64,000 nucleotides of DNA from Actinoplanes italicus (GCF_003001815.1 NZ_PVMZ01000013.1:246034-310033); one strand, 5' to 3'; positions 33,873 to 42,750 are shown, counted from the stretch's first letter. A program made the numbers and translations. The notes: generated by a model from the letters alone, not told the origin.

Positions 33873-34036
33873 GTATGAGTCAACATCCTCGCGCAGTCAC
33901 CGACGACGAGGATCCAGGAGACGCCGACACCAGAGCAGCCATGATCACCCCGACTGCTGGAATGGAGGTCACCGTGGCTTCATTCGGCGAAGCAGCACGG
34001 AAACAGCACACCGAGCAGACGGACGGTGATTTCTAG

Positions 34037-34827
34037 GTCCTCGGCGGGACGCTGCTGGTCGGAGGTCGCCGTCGGCCCATACCGCCTGGAGATACACGTA
34101 AGGGTGCACCCGGTTTCGTCGTCTTTCTCGCCGATGACGAGCAGTTCAAGAAGTGGTTCGGCAACGCCGACTCCCCAGAGCTCGTGGGTGGCATCACTGC
34201 GTTCCCGCAGATCGCCGCCGACGCCGACGGTCGGCGCGGTCCGCGCCGGGACCCGAACAGGAAACTCGACGAGCTGACGAAACCCGTGCACTCGGACCTG
34301 ACCGCGGGCGCCCGGATCGTGGTGCGCATGTCGACCATCGCGACCATGCAGCGGGCTCAGACGGTTTTCGCGCACGAGATGGCTCACGCGCTCGGCCCGC
34401 ACATCGTCGCCAACCTGCAGACCGACCCGACCCCGGAGACGGTCGGCATGGACCAGGCGTCGTGGGTCGTCGAGGGCTTCGCCCGATGGATCGACCACAT
34501 GACCCAGCCCGGCTCCGCCACCAGGGCGCGGCCTTCGTGCGCCGCAACATGGCAAAGTACCGGCCCACCGACGGCATCTTCCCGAAGAACACCGGCTTCT
34601 ACTCCGACGACGCCACCCGAACCAGCTTCAACTACGAGATCGGCGCCGCGTTCTTCTATGCCGCGGAGAAGACCGCCAACCGGCAGAAGGCCACCGACCT
34701 GTACATCGCGTTGAGCGGCAGCCCGGAGCTGACCAGCCTGGACCGCATGTTCCTCGACGCCAACATCCGCGCCGCCGGCATCAATCCCGACCGGCTCTGG
34801 ACCACCTACAAGAACCTAGTCGCCTGA
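34037..34827 (+). pseudogene. Frameshifted gluzincin-like metallopeptidase
   Basis: The first frame reads GFVVFLADDEQFKKWFG, then VFAHEMAHALGPHI (HExxH zinc motif) and SWVVEGFARWIDHM, where the Glu would be the third gluzincin ligand. It ends in nonsense near 34521. The second frame then supplies AAFVRRNMAKYRP, GAAFFYAAEKTANRQKATDLYIA and a terminal DRLWTTYKNLVA. A one- or two-base deletion in GCCACCAGGGCGCGG explains the break. The 5' end also lacks a start (stop at 34034). Relatives are exported peptidase-like proteins. Confidence 0.75.
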
Positions 34828-34970
34828 CCGGACGGCTCTGAGCTTCGTGCCGGATGAGAGGGCGGGGCCTGCCGTCGGCTGCACGTCTCGGCCGCTGATC
34901 AATCCATCGATATGCCCTCTGAACAGCACGGATGTACTCTTGGCAGGTACCCGCCCACCCGGGTCGAGGT

Positions 34971-35714
34971 TCAGCCGACGCTGACCTCGGAGTTGCCGGT
35001 CGGCAGCTTCTTGCCCGCGGCGTCGAAGGCGGTCAGGTTTTTGATCGTGGACTTCGGGGCGAACCAGAAGACGACCACCGACGGGTTCTCGCTCCACGCG
35101 GCCTGCGACGCGGTGACCGTACGGCTGCCGATCTTGGCGGTGATCTTCGCCGCCGGGCCCGCGTAGTAACCGAACGTGGGGGTGTCCCGGTAGTCCACGT
35201 TCATCGAGCCGGAGACCGCGTGGAAGCCGGGCGCGGTGGCCGAGCCCTCGACCTCGTTCGCCATCACGTCGGCCGTGACCACGCCACCGGCGACGCGGCG
35301 ACCGGCCATGATGCCGAAGTCGACGTCCGGCTCGGCGGACTGCGTCACCGCGACGCCGTAGAACACCCACTCGCCGTCGGCGCTGTTCAAACCCGACGGG
35401 ATGATCTCGCCGAGCGGGGTGGCCTCGGGCTCCTTCGGATTGACGGCCGGTGGCCGAGGGGCGGCGGAGGTATTGCGATCAACGGCGGCTCTCATCTCAT
35501 CCTCGGTCAGATCGGTACCTTCCGGCGACAGGCCGGACCCTGCCGGAGGCGGGGTGGCCGCAGCCTGGCCGGCCGAGGCGTTGGGCTTCGGGGCCCTCTC
35601 CGCGGCCGCGTTGGCGGCGACCGTGCCAGCTGCGACGACCGCGGCACAGGCGGCTGCGGTGCCGGTGGCGAGCAGCCAGCGGGTACGGGTGGTGCGACCC
35701 GGAACGAACCTCAT
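34971..35714 (-). CDS. Exported/anchored protein, paralogue of the sigma-linked protein at 36.4 kb
   Basis: 247 residues. After RTTRTRWLLATGTAAACAAVVAAGTVAA (hydrophobic signal/anchor, quoted in part) comes a Pro/Ala linker, then a C-terminal domain with LGEIIPSGL, GEWVFYGVAV, PGFHAVSGSMNV, FGYYAGPAAKITAKI and QAAWSENPSVVVFWFAPKS. The same domain, motif for motif, ends the protein at 36407-37120, on the other side of the SigE-family sigma gene. GGAGG is five bases before ATG 35714. Function unknown; an envelope partner of the sigma system is likely. Confidence 0.8.
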   Translation of the reverse strand: MRFVPGRTTRTRWLLATGTAAACAAVVAAGTVAANAAAERAPKPNASAGQAAATPPPAGSGLSPEGTDLTEDEMRAAVDRNTSAAPRPPAVNPKEPEATPLGEIIPSGLNSADGEWVFYGVAVTQSAEPDVDFGIMAGRRVAGGVVTADVMANEVEGSATAPGFHAVSGSMNVDYRDTPTFGYYAGPAAKITAKIGSRTVTASQAAWSENPSVVVFWFAPKSTIKNLTAFDAAGKKLPTGNSEVSVG

Positions 35715-35795
35715 GCGGTCCTCCATCAAGGTTGCCTGTGATGCATGACGGAGACCGAGACGGGTGACCGGGCCGAAAAGTTGCGGATGTTGGGT

Positions 35796-35821
35796 GCAAC
35801 CTTTCGGGGCACCCACCCGTC
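35796..35821 (+). promoter_or_regulatory. Candidate ECF-type autoregulatory promoter
   Basis: GCAAC (35796-35800) and CGTC (35818-35821) are separated by 17 bases, matching the AAC...CGTC pattern of ECF sigma promoters, ~50 bp before the sigma gene. Confidence 0.4.
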
Positions 35822-35870
35822 ATTGCTGCCGTGGACAACGTTGCTGGCGTGGTGGATGAGGACACGGTGC

Positions 35871-36410
35871 ATGGCGCGAGGTGACGACGAGTTCGTCGAA
35901 TTCGCCCAGGCAAGTTCGGCGCGGCTGCTGCACGCGGCGTACCTGCTCACCGGCAATCGCCATCAGGCCGAGGACGCAGCCCAGTCCGCGCTGGTGAAGA
36001 CGTACGCGGCCTGGGGACGGGTGCGGCGCAAGGACGCGTACGCCTACGCCCGCACGGTGCTGACGAACCTGGTCACCGACCAGTGGCGCCGGCCGTTTCG
36101 GGAGCATGCCACGGAGACGATGCCGGAACGCCCGCTGCCCCGCGACCTGGCCGACGACGTCACTCGACGGCAGTGGCTGGTCGGGGCGCTGGACGCGCTG
36201 TCAGCCAAGGAAAGGGCGGTCATCGTGCTGCGGCACTTCTTCGACCTGACGGAGACCGATGTGGCACGCGAATTGAACCTCTCGCTCGGCACCGTGAAGA
36301 GCCTGAACGCACGCGGCCTAGCGAAACTGCGGGTCTCCGTCGACCCGCCGGTGACCGCACCCCGAAAAAGCAGCGACCGGACCAGCACGAGCGGTGGAAC
36401 CCGACGATGA
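35871..36410 (+). CDS. SigE-family RNA polymerase sigma factor (ECF)
   Basis: 179 residues. Region 2: FVEFAQASSARLLHAAYLLTGNRHQAEDAAQSALVKTY (in part) with the -10-binding RRKDAYAYARTVL. Region 4: ALDALSAKERAVIVLRHFFDLTETDVARELNLSLGTVKS, whose helix-turn-helix reads the -35. This is the SigE-family subgroup common in Actinoplanes and Streptomyces. The stop codon overlaps the ATG of the next gene, so the downstream membrane protein is co-translated and is a candidate anti-sigma or sensor. In-frame starts exist upstream; ATG 35871 gives the normal length. Confidence 0.92.
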   Translation: MARGDDEFVEFAQASSARLLHAAYLLTGNRHQAEDAAQSALVKTYAAWGRVRRKDAYAYARTVLTNLVTDQWRRPFREHATETMPERPLPRDLADDVTRRQWLVGALDALSAKERAVIVLRHFFDLTETDVARELNLSLGTVKSLNARGLAKLRVSVDPPVTAPRKSSDRTSTSGGTRR

Positions 36411-37120
36411 CCGACCTCAACGACTTCCGCACGATCCTGCGGCAGCCCGACCCGGACCAGCGCCCCCTCGACATCGCACAAATCATGATCAAAGGCGCGC
36501 GGGTACGCCGCCGCCACCGGCTCGCCGTCGGCGCGACCAGCGGACTCGCGGTCGTCGCCCTGCTGATCGGCGGCAGCCAGGTCGTCCGGCTGACCAGCCC
36601 GACGCCCACCGCAACTGCGCCCTCGGTACAGTTCGGCGCGCCGGGACTGCCCGAGGTGCCCGACGACGGCCGCCTCGGCGAGGTGGTCCCGACCGGCCTG
36701 ACCCTCCCGTCCGGCGGCGAATGGGTACTCGCGATGAAACGGATCGACTCGCCGGACCTCGCGGATACCTCCATCGGCATCACCCTCGGCGTACGGCAGG
36801 CCGACGGCACGATCGTCGACGGGACCACCAGCAACGAGACCGAAGGCTCGGACCGGTCCGCCGGGTTCCACGCCGTCACCGGCGCGATGAACGTCGACGG
36901 CGAGGACATCCCACCCTTCGGGTACTACGTCGGCACAGCCGCCAAGATCACCGCCACGGTGAAGGGCAAGACCGTGCGGGCGGGGCAGGCTGCCTGGAGC
37001 GAGGACCCGTCGGTGGTGCTGTTCTGGTTCCCCCCGAAGTCGCACCTGTCGAACCTCGCCGCGTTCGACCGGGAGAACAGATTGCTGCCGACCGGTAATA
37101 CGAAGATTGGGGTCGGCTGA
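36407..37120 (+). CDS. Membrane-anchored partner of the sigma factor, unknown extracellular domain
   Basis: 237 residues. A cytoplasmic N-terminus (~1-37, DLNDFRTILRQ...IMIKGARVRRRHR) precedes one membrane helix (LAVGATSGLAVVALLIGG). The extracellular domain carries LGEVVPTGL, GEWVLAM, AGFHAVTGAMNV, FGYYVGTAAKITATV and QAAWSEDPSVVLFWFPPKS. Topology and ATGA overlap with the sigma gene fit an anti-sigma/sensor, though no zinc-anti-sigma HxxxCxxC is present. Paralogous to the protein at 34971-35714. Confidence 0.85.
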   Translation: MTDLNDFRTILRQPDPDQRPLDIAQIMIKGARVRRRHRLAVGATSGLAVVALLIGGSQVVRLTSPTPTATAPSVQFGAPGLPEVPDDGRLGEVVPTGLTLPSGGEWVLAMKRIDSPDLADTSIGITLGVRQADGTIVDGTTSNETEGSDRSAGFHAVTGAMNVDGEDIPPFGYYVGTAAKITATVKGKTVRAGQAAWSEDPSVVLFWFPPKSHLSNLAAFDRENRLLPTGNTKIGVG

Positions 37121-37362
37121 TCAGCGCGGCCGGCACTGCTCGCGGCTGATCTGGTAGACGTACGAGCGGCGCCGGGGCGCGGGTGCCGACAGCCTCAGCC
37201 GCCACGCTCTGAGCGGCGAAGACCTGGCTGCCCACGGCGAGACCGGATAGCCCTTGCCCTGACTCAAGAGCGGATCGCAGCATGAAAAGTTGCTGCGCTT
37301 CGCCGCGAATCGACCGGACTCTGTCGCGTCGCCTGGCGTGATCCAGCAAGACCACTGAGGAT

Positions 37363-37390
37363 CGGCCGGACCACAACGGTGGTCCGGCCG
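37363..37390. terminator. Perfect 12-bp hairpin
   Basis: CGGCCGGACCAC (37363-37374), loop AACG, GTGGTCCGGCCG (37379-37390). It lies between the sigma operon (+) and a leftward gene ending at 37538, so it can terminate both. The rest of 37121-37537 contains no supported gene. Confidence 0.7.
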
Positions 37391-37537
37391 TCAGGCTACT
37401 GGGGCCAGGACTGGAATCCTTCCGGCGGAAGCCGGTTGAACGCGCGCACCGCCCGGCAATCGGTAGCCGGGAGCCGATACGGATCAGGAGCGCCGGGACA
37501 TGGCCGACGAGTGCCTGCTGCGCGGGCCTTGTTCTGG

Positions 37538-37876
37538 CTACTGGTTCTTTGACGCGGGGCCTGTGGGTGCAGGCTTGCTTGTCGCGCCGGTGTCGAGACG
37601 CGACGCGCCGGTCGGAGCGATGATGATGGCGTGCCCGTTCTGAACGTCGATGACGATGTTGTCACCGTCGAGGCTGACTGAACTGCCGGTCGGGGCGATG
37701 ATAATGGCGTGTCCATTCTTGATCCGGACAGTGGTGTCGTCGCTTCCAGTGCCGGTGACCGCTGCAGTGGTGGGCGGCGGCTTCTCCCCAGCGCGCACTG
37801 CTGGGGCCGCCGTTGCCGGGCCAGCAAACGCCAGGGAAACGAGGACTGAGAACGGCAGGATCAGACTCTTCGTCAC
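37538..37876 (-). CDS. Small exported protein with duplicated NGHAIIIAPTG motif
   Basis: 112 residues with a signal peptide (LILPFSVLVSLAFAGPATAA). The mature chain contains VRIKNGHAIIIAPTGSSVSL, then DGDNIVIDV, then a second exact NGHAIIIAPTG, followed by a Pro/Lys/Ser-rich tail. The two 11-residue copies are encoded by different codons, so the repeat is selected at protein level. It looks like a pair of beta-hairpin units. No family known to me. GTG start 37876 with GGAG about ten bases upstream. Confidence 0.75.
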   Translation of the reverse strand: MTKSLILPFSVLVSLAFAGPATAAPAVRAGEKPPPTTAAVTGTGSDDTTVRIKNGHAIIIAPTGSSVSLDGDNIVIDVQNGHAIIIAPTGASRLDTGATSKPAPTGPASKNQ

Positions 37877-37979
37877 GTCGAGATCTCCACATCATTCGAG
37901 AGACGTTTGTGGCTTCGGCTCGGTTGCCTGCGAAGCCTAAAAGGCTGCAGTCCGTCCACCCGGTGCAACGATGGCGCGT

Positions 37980-38150
37980 TCACCCCTCAAGGGGACCTCG
38001 CCCGTTCGCCACCGACTCAGGGTCGTGGAGTACCGCGAGGCACCCGGGTTCTCCGGCGTCGTAAGCCATGTAGGCGAACTGGGCGGCGAGGCAGGAGGCG
38101 GCCTTCACAAGTGCCCGGCCCAGTTGTAGGGGTAGGCGGGCGCAGAGCAT
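37980..38150 (-). pseudogene. Possible remnant of a regulator C-terminus
   Basis: The frame MLCARLPLQLGRALVKAASC, then AAQFAYMAYDAGEPG, has coding-like third-position GC and resembles the TPR-like tail of actinobacterial XRE regulators (AxxAYDAGxxxxA). It is only ~57 residues long and has no HTH upstream. Apart from this, 37877-38285 shows no gene. Confidence 0.25.
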
Positions 38151-38285
38151 CGGGGCGAACCTTCGTCGGTGCGACCGGCCCCACACGAACAGCGAAAAGG
38201 AGTGCGTCACGCGGCTATTGGCGCGGGCGGTCCGCCGCTTCAAGATCGGTCAGGTCGATGGTGCACGCCGATCCGTACGTCTCCT

Positions 38286-38528
38286 TCAAAGTGCTGCCGC
38301 ATCCTCGAAGGATTCGGCCAAGTCCAGCAGCCCGAGCGCCGTGCGCACGCGCTGTACGGGATTCAGGTCCTCGTCGGTGGTGATCGCGTACGCGGTGTCG
38401 AAGGCCATGTCCTCGCCCGAGACCTCCTCCGGAGGCGTGCCGTCCCACCGCCACCGGTCGGGTCCGATCGGCGTGACCCCCCAGTCGGCCAGGTATCGCA
38501 AGGTCAGATCGGCATCGGTCGTACTCAC
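38286..38528 (-). CDS. Small hypothetical protein
   Basis: About 80 residues from GTG 38528: TDADLTLRYLADWGVTPIGPDRWRWDG, then a Glu-rich middle (PPEEVSGEDMAFDTAYAIT) and a final helix (RVRTALGLLDLAESFEDAAAL). Acidic and soluble, no signal peptide. Codon use is coding-like. The start lacks a clear ribosome site. No homologue recognised. Confidence 0.55.
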   Translation of the reverse strand: MSTTDADLTLRYLADWGVTPIGPDRWRWDGTPPEEVSGEDMAFDTAYAITTDEDLNPVQRVRTALGLLDLAESFEDAAAL

Positions 38529-38778
38529 CCGCGGGAGTGTGCCCGGCGCGAGCTTGAGTGTCCATACGATTGCGCGGGCAGCGCGAAGCCGAGGCGCAGA
38601 CCGTGAGCCCGGCCCGAACAAGTTGGCAAGCACGTGCCTGGCCCGACTATCAGACGACCGAACATCGGTAGAAGGGGATGCCGGAGACGACAAGCTCCGG
38701 CTACAGCGGGTGACGTGCTCTCGGCAGTCAACGCGTCCGGACTGCGGCATGTGAGTAGGTCAGTATAGGCTCGGAATA

Positions 38779-39372
38779 TTAGGGATTCAGTGACCATTGC
38801 GCGGTGGGATGTATTTTGCCGAGGCGAAGGCAGAGGATCAGCGAGGCCGGCCGTTCGTGGGCCGGGAATTTAAAGGTGAGAGCGATTTTTGACTCGGTAT
38901 CTGGATCGACCGCAGACGGCACGAACCAGCCATTGAAGTTGCTCACGTCGGGCGGGTAATACCGCTTACCGTCGTCCATTTCCAACCATGCACAGCCCTC
39001 CGAAAATGATCCGTCGAACGGCTCGGTTCCGGTGTTCTGGATCCGGAGGGTGTATGTTGCCCCGCCGGTACCGTTTACCAGGTCGGCTTGGAGCCATGCG
39101 CTGAATCCCGGGTCACCAGTCATGGTCACGGCTTCCCCAAGGTAAACCGGGGCGAGCCAGGGGTAATGCGTACGGACGTGTTCGTCAATGGCCGCGTGAT
39201 TCAACTTGTTCTTGGTCGCAGTGTATGCGCTGCCGGAAAGATCGCGGTCGTCGTCTGCGTCGATCCGCCTCTGGTCGGTGAGTTGGGGCGTCGCCACGAT
39301 CAGGATGCCAAGAAGCGCTGCGATGCCCGCGAGCGCGGTCAAGACGCGGGCCCACGGATATCGTGATGTCAT
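38779..39372 (-). CDS. Membrane-anchored protein with DUF4352-like beta domain
   Basis: About 197 residues. One N-terminal membrane helix (RVLTALAGIAALLGILIVATP) is followed by an extracellular region. Its core, AVTMTGDPGFSAWLQADLV, TLRIQNTGTEPFDGSFSEGCAWLEMDDGKRY (in part) and ESKIALTFKFPA, looks like an immunoglobulin-like DUF4352 domain. GTG 39390 is an alternative start. GC content is lower than the window average, suggesting acquisition. Function unknown. Confidence 0.65.
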   Translation of the reverse strand: MTSRYPWARVLTALAGIAALLGILIVATPQLTDQRRIDADDDRDLSGSAYTATKNKLNHAAIDEHVRTHYPWLAPVYLGEAVTMTGDPGFSAWLQADLVNGTGGATYTLRIQNTGTEPFDGSFSEGCAWLEMDDGKRYYPPDVSNFNGWFVPSAVDPDTESKIALTFKFPAHERPASLILCLRLGKIHPTAQWSLNP

Positions 39373-39820
39373 GGGCCGTGGGATCGGCACGGTCGGCTCG
39401 GAGCTGAGGAAATCAAGGCAGGATCAGCCGACTGTACCTGCGAGGCTTCCGGAAGATGACCTCGCCGATGACGAGTTTCGGTCGCGGATGACCCTCCTGC
39501 CCCACCGCGGCATCGCTGCGGAAAAGGTCGGTGCGTCATCAAGGGCGACTACAGTGCGTGCCGGCCAGCGCGCTGGGTGCGGGCAGAGCCGGAACCAGCG
39601 CGCATTCTCTGCGGCATGACAGTGTGTTGCGGGCCGACCGCACTTCGCGCGACTGTTTCTGGTCTCTATGTCATCTTGCGACGTGACCGCGGAACCGGGA
39701 CGCCAGTCTGTCTTGAGCGGCGAGTACGAGATTATGAGTGGGGAGTTGGTGTCGCCGCTGTGCTTTGGCCGGCGCCGGGGATTCCCGGCACATGTGTTGC
39801 GGTTGACGAAGGGCAGGCTC
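39373..39820. other. Intergenic, no gene supported
   Basis: The frame of the SMI1/KNR4 gene stays open back to ~39668, but the extra residues do not fit the family and codon bias drops. No repeat, hairpin or RNA was recognised. Confidence 0.4.
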
Positions 39821-40369
39821 ATGGCCGACGAGGCGCTGAGACAGGTGTTCCCCGGTCTGGACTTGGACACCTTCTGGGAGGACAGCGCGTATGCCGACGA
39901 GACCTACAACGGCGGGTACCCCACTGATCAACTGGTCTCCTCGGTCGAGGCAGAACTCGGGTTCCGGTTGCCGGCGTCGTATGTGGCTCTGATGCGGATG
40001 CGTAACGGCGGAATACCGCGGAACACGTGCTGTCCGGCGCCGAGCAGAACGACTTGGGCTGAGGATCATGTCGCACTTAACGCGATCATGGGGATCGGCC
40101 GAGAGAGGGAAGGATCTCTGGCAGGGCCGATGGGCAGTCGGCTGTTTGTCGAGGAGTGGGGCTATCCAGAGATCGGCGTGTACTTCGCCGACTGTCCTTC
40201 GGCCGGCCACGACATGATCGCGTTTGACTACCGTGACTGCGGCCCCGATGGCGAACCGCGCGTGGTCCACGTGGATCAGGAGGCCGGCTACCGGATCACC
40301 GTACTGGCGCCTGATTTCGTCAGCTTCGTCCAGGCGCTGCGGCCGGAGGACGACTACGACTATGACTGA
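39821..40369 (+). CDS. SMI1/KNR4 (SUKH) family protein
   Basis: 182 residues. DLDTFWEDSAYADETYNGGYPTDQLVSSVEAELGFRLPASYVALMRMRNGG (parts) is the SUKH core: an N-terminal helix pair followed by LP-x-SY and NGG. WGYPEIGVYFADCPSAGHDMIAFDYR and a terminal FVSFVQAL complete it. Bacterial SUKH proteins are typically immunity proteins against polymorphic toxins. No toxin partner lies beside it, so it may be an orphan immunity gene. Start at ATG 39821 gives the family's normal N-terminus. Confidence 0.85.
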   Translation: MADEALRQVFPGLDLDTFWEDSAYADETYNGGYPTDQLVSSVEAELGFRLPASYVALMRMRNGGIPRNTCCPAPSRTTWAEDHVALNAIMGIGREREGSLAGPMGSRLFVEEWGYPEIGVYFADCPSAGHDMIAFDYRDCGPDGEPRVVHVDQEAGYRITVLAPDFVSFVQALRPEDDYDYD

Positions 40370-40469
40370 GCCACCCACCGGGCCAGGAGTGCCATCCACC
40401 TTGCCTGGCGTGTTCCGCGACCTGCATGCGGACTGCGGCAAATGAGTCGAATCGAATGATGCACGCGCT

Positions 40470-41588
40470 TCACGAGCTCGTTCCGATGACTTGGTCGATC
40501 AGCCGGATCAGGCCGGACGACCCGTCGGCCGCGCGGAGGCGGACCACGACGTCGACCAGGGATCGGGGCTCCCACCTCGGCCCCAGGCCCACCCCCGCCG
40601 AGAATTCACGGCTGGTCCGGGTTGCCGGGGCCTCGACCAGCGGTGCCACCCACACCTCGTCGCCGTGCACCACGAGGATCCGGTCCGCCCGTAGATGGGA
40701 TGGCAGGATCCGCTTCTTGTCCGTGGCAACGCGCACAGTGGCTGACAGCCGATTCCGGCTGTCGATGTCACGAAAGAGCGGGTCGTTGGACCTGATCCCG
40801 GGCATGAGGTCACTGTGGAGACGGACGGAAACGGTCACCGGGTAGTCGCCGATCGCTGCCCTGTTCTGGGGCGCCTGCGACATCAGCATGAGTGGCACCT
40901 CAGCGGTCGGCAGCACCGTCCCGGTCGGAACATGGCCAATCCACTTGAAGGCCCGCTCGACAGCGGCCGAGACGTTAATCGGTGGATTCTCGAAATGTCG
41001 CTGGTTCCGTAGTGGCACCACGCCGGACAGCACCATGTCGAGCAGCATCGGCACAGCGTGGCGCCATTCAGCCTCACCTTTGCCGAACAGACTGTGGTAG
41101 GTGACCGCGCCAGCAAAAATGTTGACCATCGCTTCTATGTCGGCGTCCGGCGGAAGATCGCCCCGGACCGTCCCCCTCTCGAGGACGGTGGTGACGACGC
41201 TTCGCCATCTGCGTTCGATCAGTTCCCGGATTCGTTCGTCGCTGTCGTCGTCCCGGGGTGCGTTCAACGCCAGACGCACCATCTCGGTCGTCGCTCCGGA
41301 AAGCACCGAGTAGGGGCCGATCAATCGAACGAGCACATGGTAGAGCTCCGACCGGGTGTCGCCGAGATCCGGGCCGTCGCTCACCAGCCGCTCGCGGCCC
41401 ACAACCTCGGCATAGAGCAGATCAGGACGCGGGCAGATCCGGTAGAGATCGTCGCGCTCCATGCCCATCCGCTTCGCAACAGCCGAGAGGAGTGCTTGCT
41501 CCTCCCACCGATGCGCCTCCAGGGCCCTCTCGGTCGCGGCAACGACGGCGGCCTCGGTGTCCGGATCGAGATCTGGTGGATCAATCAC
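40470..41588 (-). CDS. TetR-like regulator with a large extra C-terminal domain
   Basis: 372 residues, GTG start. Residues ~10-60 resemble a TetR helix-turn-helix (LLSAVAKRMGMERDDLYRICPRPDLLYAEVV). Residues ~75-195 resemble a TetR ligand domain (VTTVLERGTVRGDLPPDADIEAMVNIFAGAV, PMLLDMVLSGV). The remaining ~175 residues are extra: a beta-rich region with YPVTVSVRLHSDLMPGI, LSATVRVATDKKRILP, LVVHGDEVWVAPLV and VDVVVRL. TetR proteins normally end near 200 residues, so this is an unusual two-part regulator. Confidence 0.7.
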   Translation of the reverse strand: MIDPPDLDPDTEAAVVAATERALEAHRWEEQALLSAVAKRMGMERDDLYRICPRPDLLYAEVVGRERLVSDGPDLGDTRSELYHVLVRLIGPYSVLSGATTEMVRLALNAPRDDDSDERIRELIERRWRSVVTTVLERGTVRGDLPPDADIEAMVNIFAGAVTYHSLFGKGEAEWRHAVPMLLDMVLSGVVPLRNQRHFENPPINVSAAVERAFKWIGHVPTGTVLPTAEVPLMLMSQAPQNRAAIGDYPVTVSVRLHSDLMPGIRSNDPLFRDIDSRNRLSATVRVATDKKRILPSHLRADRILVVHGDEVWVAPLVEAPATRTSREFSAGVGLGPRWEPRSLVDVVVRLRAADGSSGLIRLIDQVIGTSS

Positions 41589-41958
41589 GCCCCCAATCTA
41601 GAGGGGGGCCACCAAACCATCCAGTCTACGCGAATCGGGTTGATGACCTCGGCGATGAAGCTGTGCTGGTTCGGGCTTTCAAGGCCGAACCGTATCTCCC
41701 AGCCGAGAGGCGAAGCCCATCGAACGACTCCATGCAAGCAAGCGTGCGACTCACCGAAAAGCCGGAACCGCTACACCGGTAACCACCTCCGATACGTCTC
41801 CGGCCGGACACGTTCCGGCAGCCTGGCACATTTAAAATCCGAGCGAGCTATTTAATCGGCGAATGGTAAATTGGCGGACAGTCGCAGAACCGCGACATTT
41901 ATTAGATGTCACCTCGCGATCGAAATCAATACACTCTTCTCGGCACTACAGTGCTCTA
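41589..41958. other. Intergenic, low-GC pocket
   Basis: No supported gene. Around 41830-41950 the sequence is AT-rich for this genome (tttaaaatccgagcgagcta and similar), which may mark a promoter region or foreign DNA. Confidence 0.4.
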
Positions 41959-42525
41959 TCAAGCTGGGGGATCGTCTCGGTAGAGGTCTTTCTTCACGTC
42001 TCGGCCGCCCCAACGGGTCGCGGTGAGTTCGGGTCGCGGACGCGTTGGCTTCGGTACCCAGCCGTACCGTCTGGTGTCGGACGGAGCGTTGTCCCAGTCG
42101 GCGATCAGCGCGAACGGGTCCGCGGTGTCATCGACGCCGTCGCCGTTGGATTCCCGAACGACCATGGAAGGGTAGAAGCGCGTCTCCTGAGCCACCCGGC
42201 AGTCGTCCGTCCGAGAAGCAACCAAGGCACCACAGCTTTCGCAGGCCACACACGGATTACCGCCGGCCAGCGACCAGCAGCCGATGAAAACAAGGCTGTG
42301 GACGATTCGGGTGCCGCGTACATCGCCGGGTGACAGCACGAAGGTGTCGACCACTTGATCGCTGCCGTACGCCGTCTCGTCGATCGCATAGGTGCCGGGG
42401 TCGAGAAGCGGAGGATTCACATGGTGGCAGTCCAGAAGCGACGAGTGCGGCTGCGCTGGCAGCTCCACCAACCGGACCGGGACACTCAGAGCGCTTCCGC
42501 ACTCCACACACCGGAAGGTCTCCAC
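41959..42525 (-). CDS. Conserved actinobacterial protein with zinc-ribbon-like cysteines
   Basis: 188 residues. It opens METFRCVECGSALSVPV and has a central CVACESCGALVASRTDDC segment: two CxxC pairs plus further cysteines, enough for one or two zinc ribbons. LDPGTYAID, LSPGDVRGTRIV and a terminal WGGRDVKKDLYRD are other landmarks. I recognise this arrangement from conserved hypothetical proteins of Streptomyces, with no known function. Soluble, no signal peptide. Confidence 0.75.
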   Translation of the reverse strand: METFRCVECGSALSVPVRLVELPAQPHSSLLDCHHVNPPLLDPGTYAIDETAYGSDQVVDTFVLSPGDVRGTRIVHSLVFIGCWSLAGGNPCVACESCGALVASRTDDCRVAQETRFYPSMVVRESNGDGVDDTADPFALIADWDNAPSDTRRYGWVPKPTRPRPELTATRWGGRDVKKDLYRDDPPA

Positions 42526-42632
42526 CGCGGCAGTCTGACATTCCGACCCGGCGACGGCATCCGAAATATGCGGGCCGGGCTTTGAACATCACACCGTCTC
42601 AGGATGATCGATCTTTCCAACGCGCTCTCATC

Positions 42633-42750
42633 GGCATTATGCGGGTGAACTTCGTTCACCTTCGCCCTGGCGGGCCGCATAACGCCTGATATGCAGCGTG
42701 ATCGAGGCACTGCATGCCAGTTTGAGGAGCCTCACGATCACCTGCATATC
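42633..42750. repeat. Nested inverted repeats (structured element)
   Basis: GGCATTATGCGG (42633-42644) pairs with CCGCATAACGCC (42675-42686), 11 of 12, enclosing a perfect 7-bp hairpin GGTGAAC/GTTCACC (42644-42660). Immediately after, GATATGCAG (42688-42696) pairs with CTGCATATC (42742-42750), and the next block GTGATCG pairs with CGATCAC. It sits upstream of the decayed DUF6192/RacP cassette and could be an element end, an oriT-like region or a structured RNA. Confidence 0.7.
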
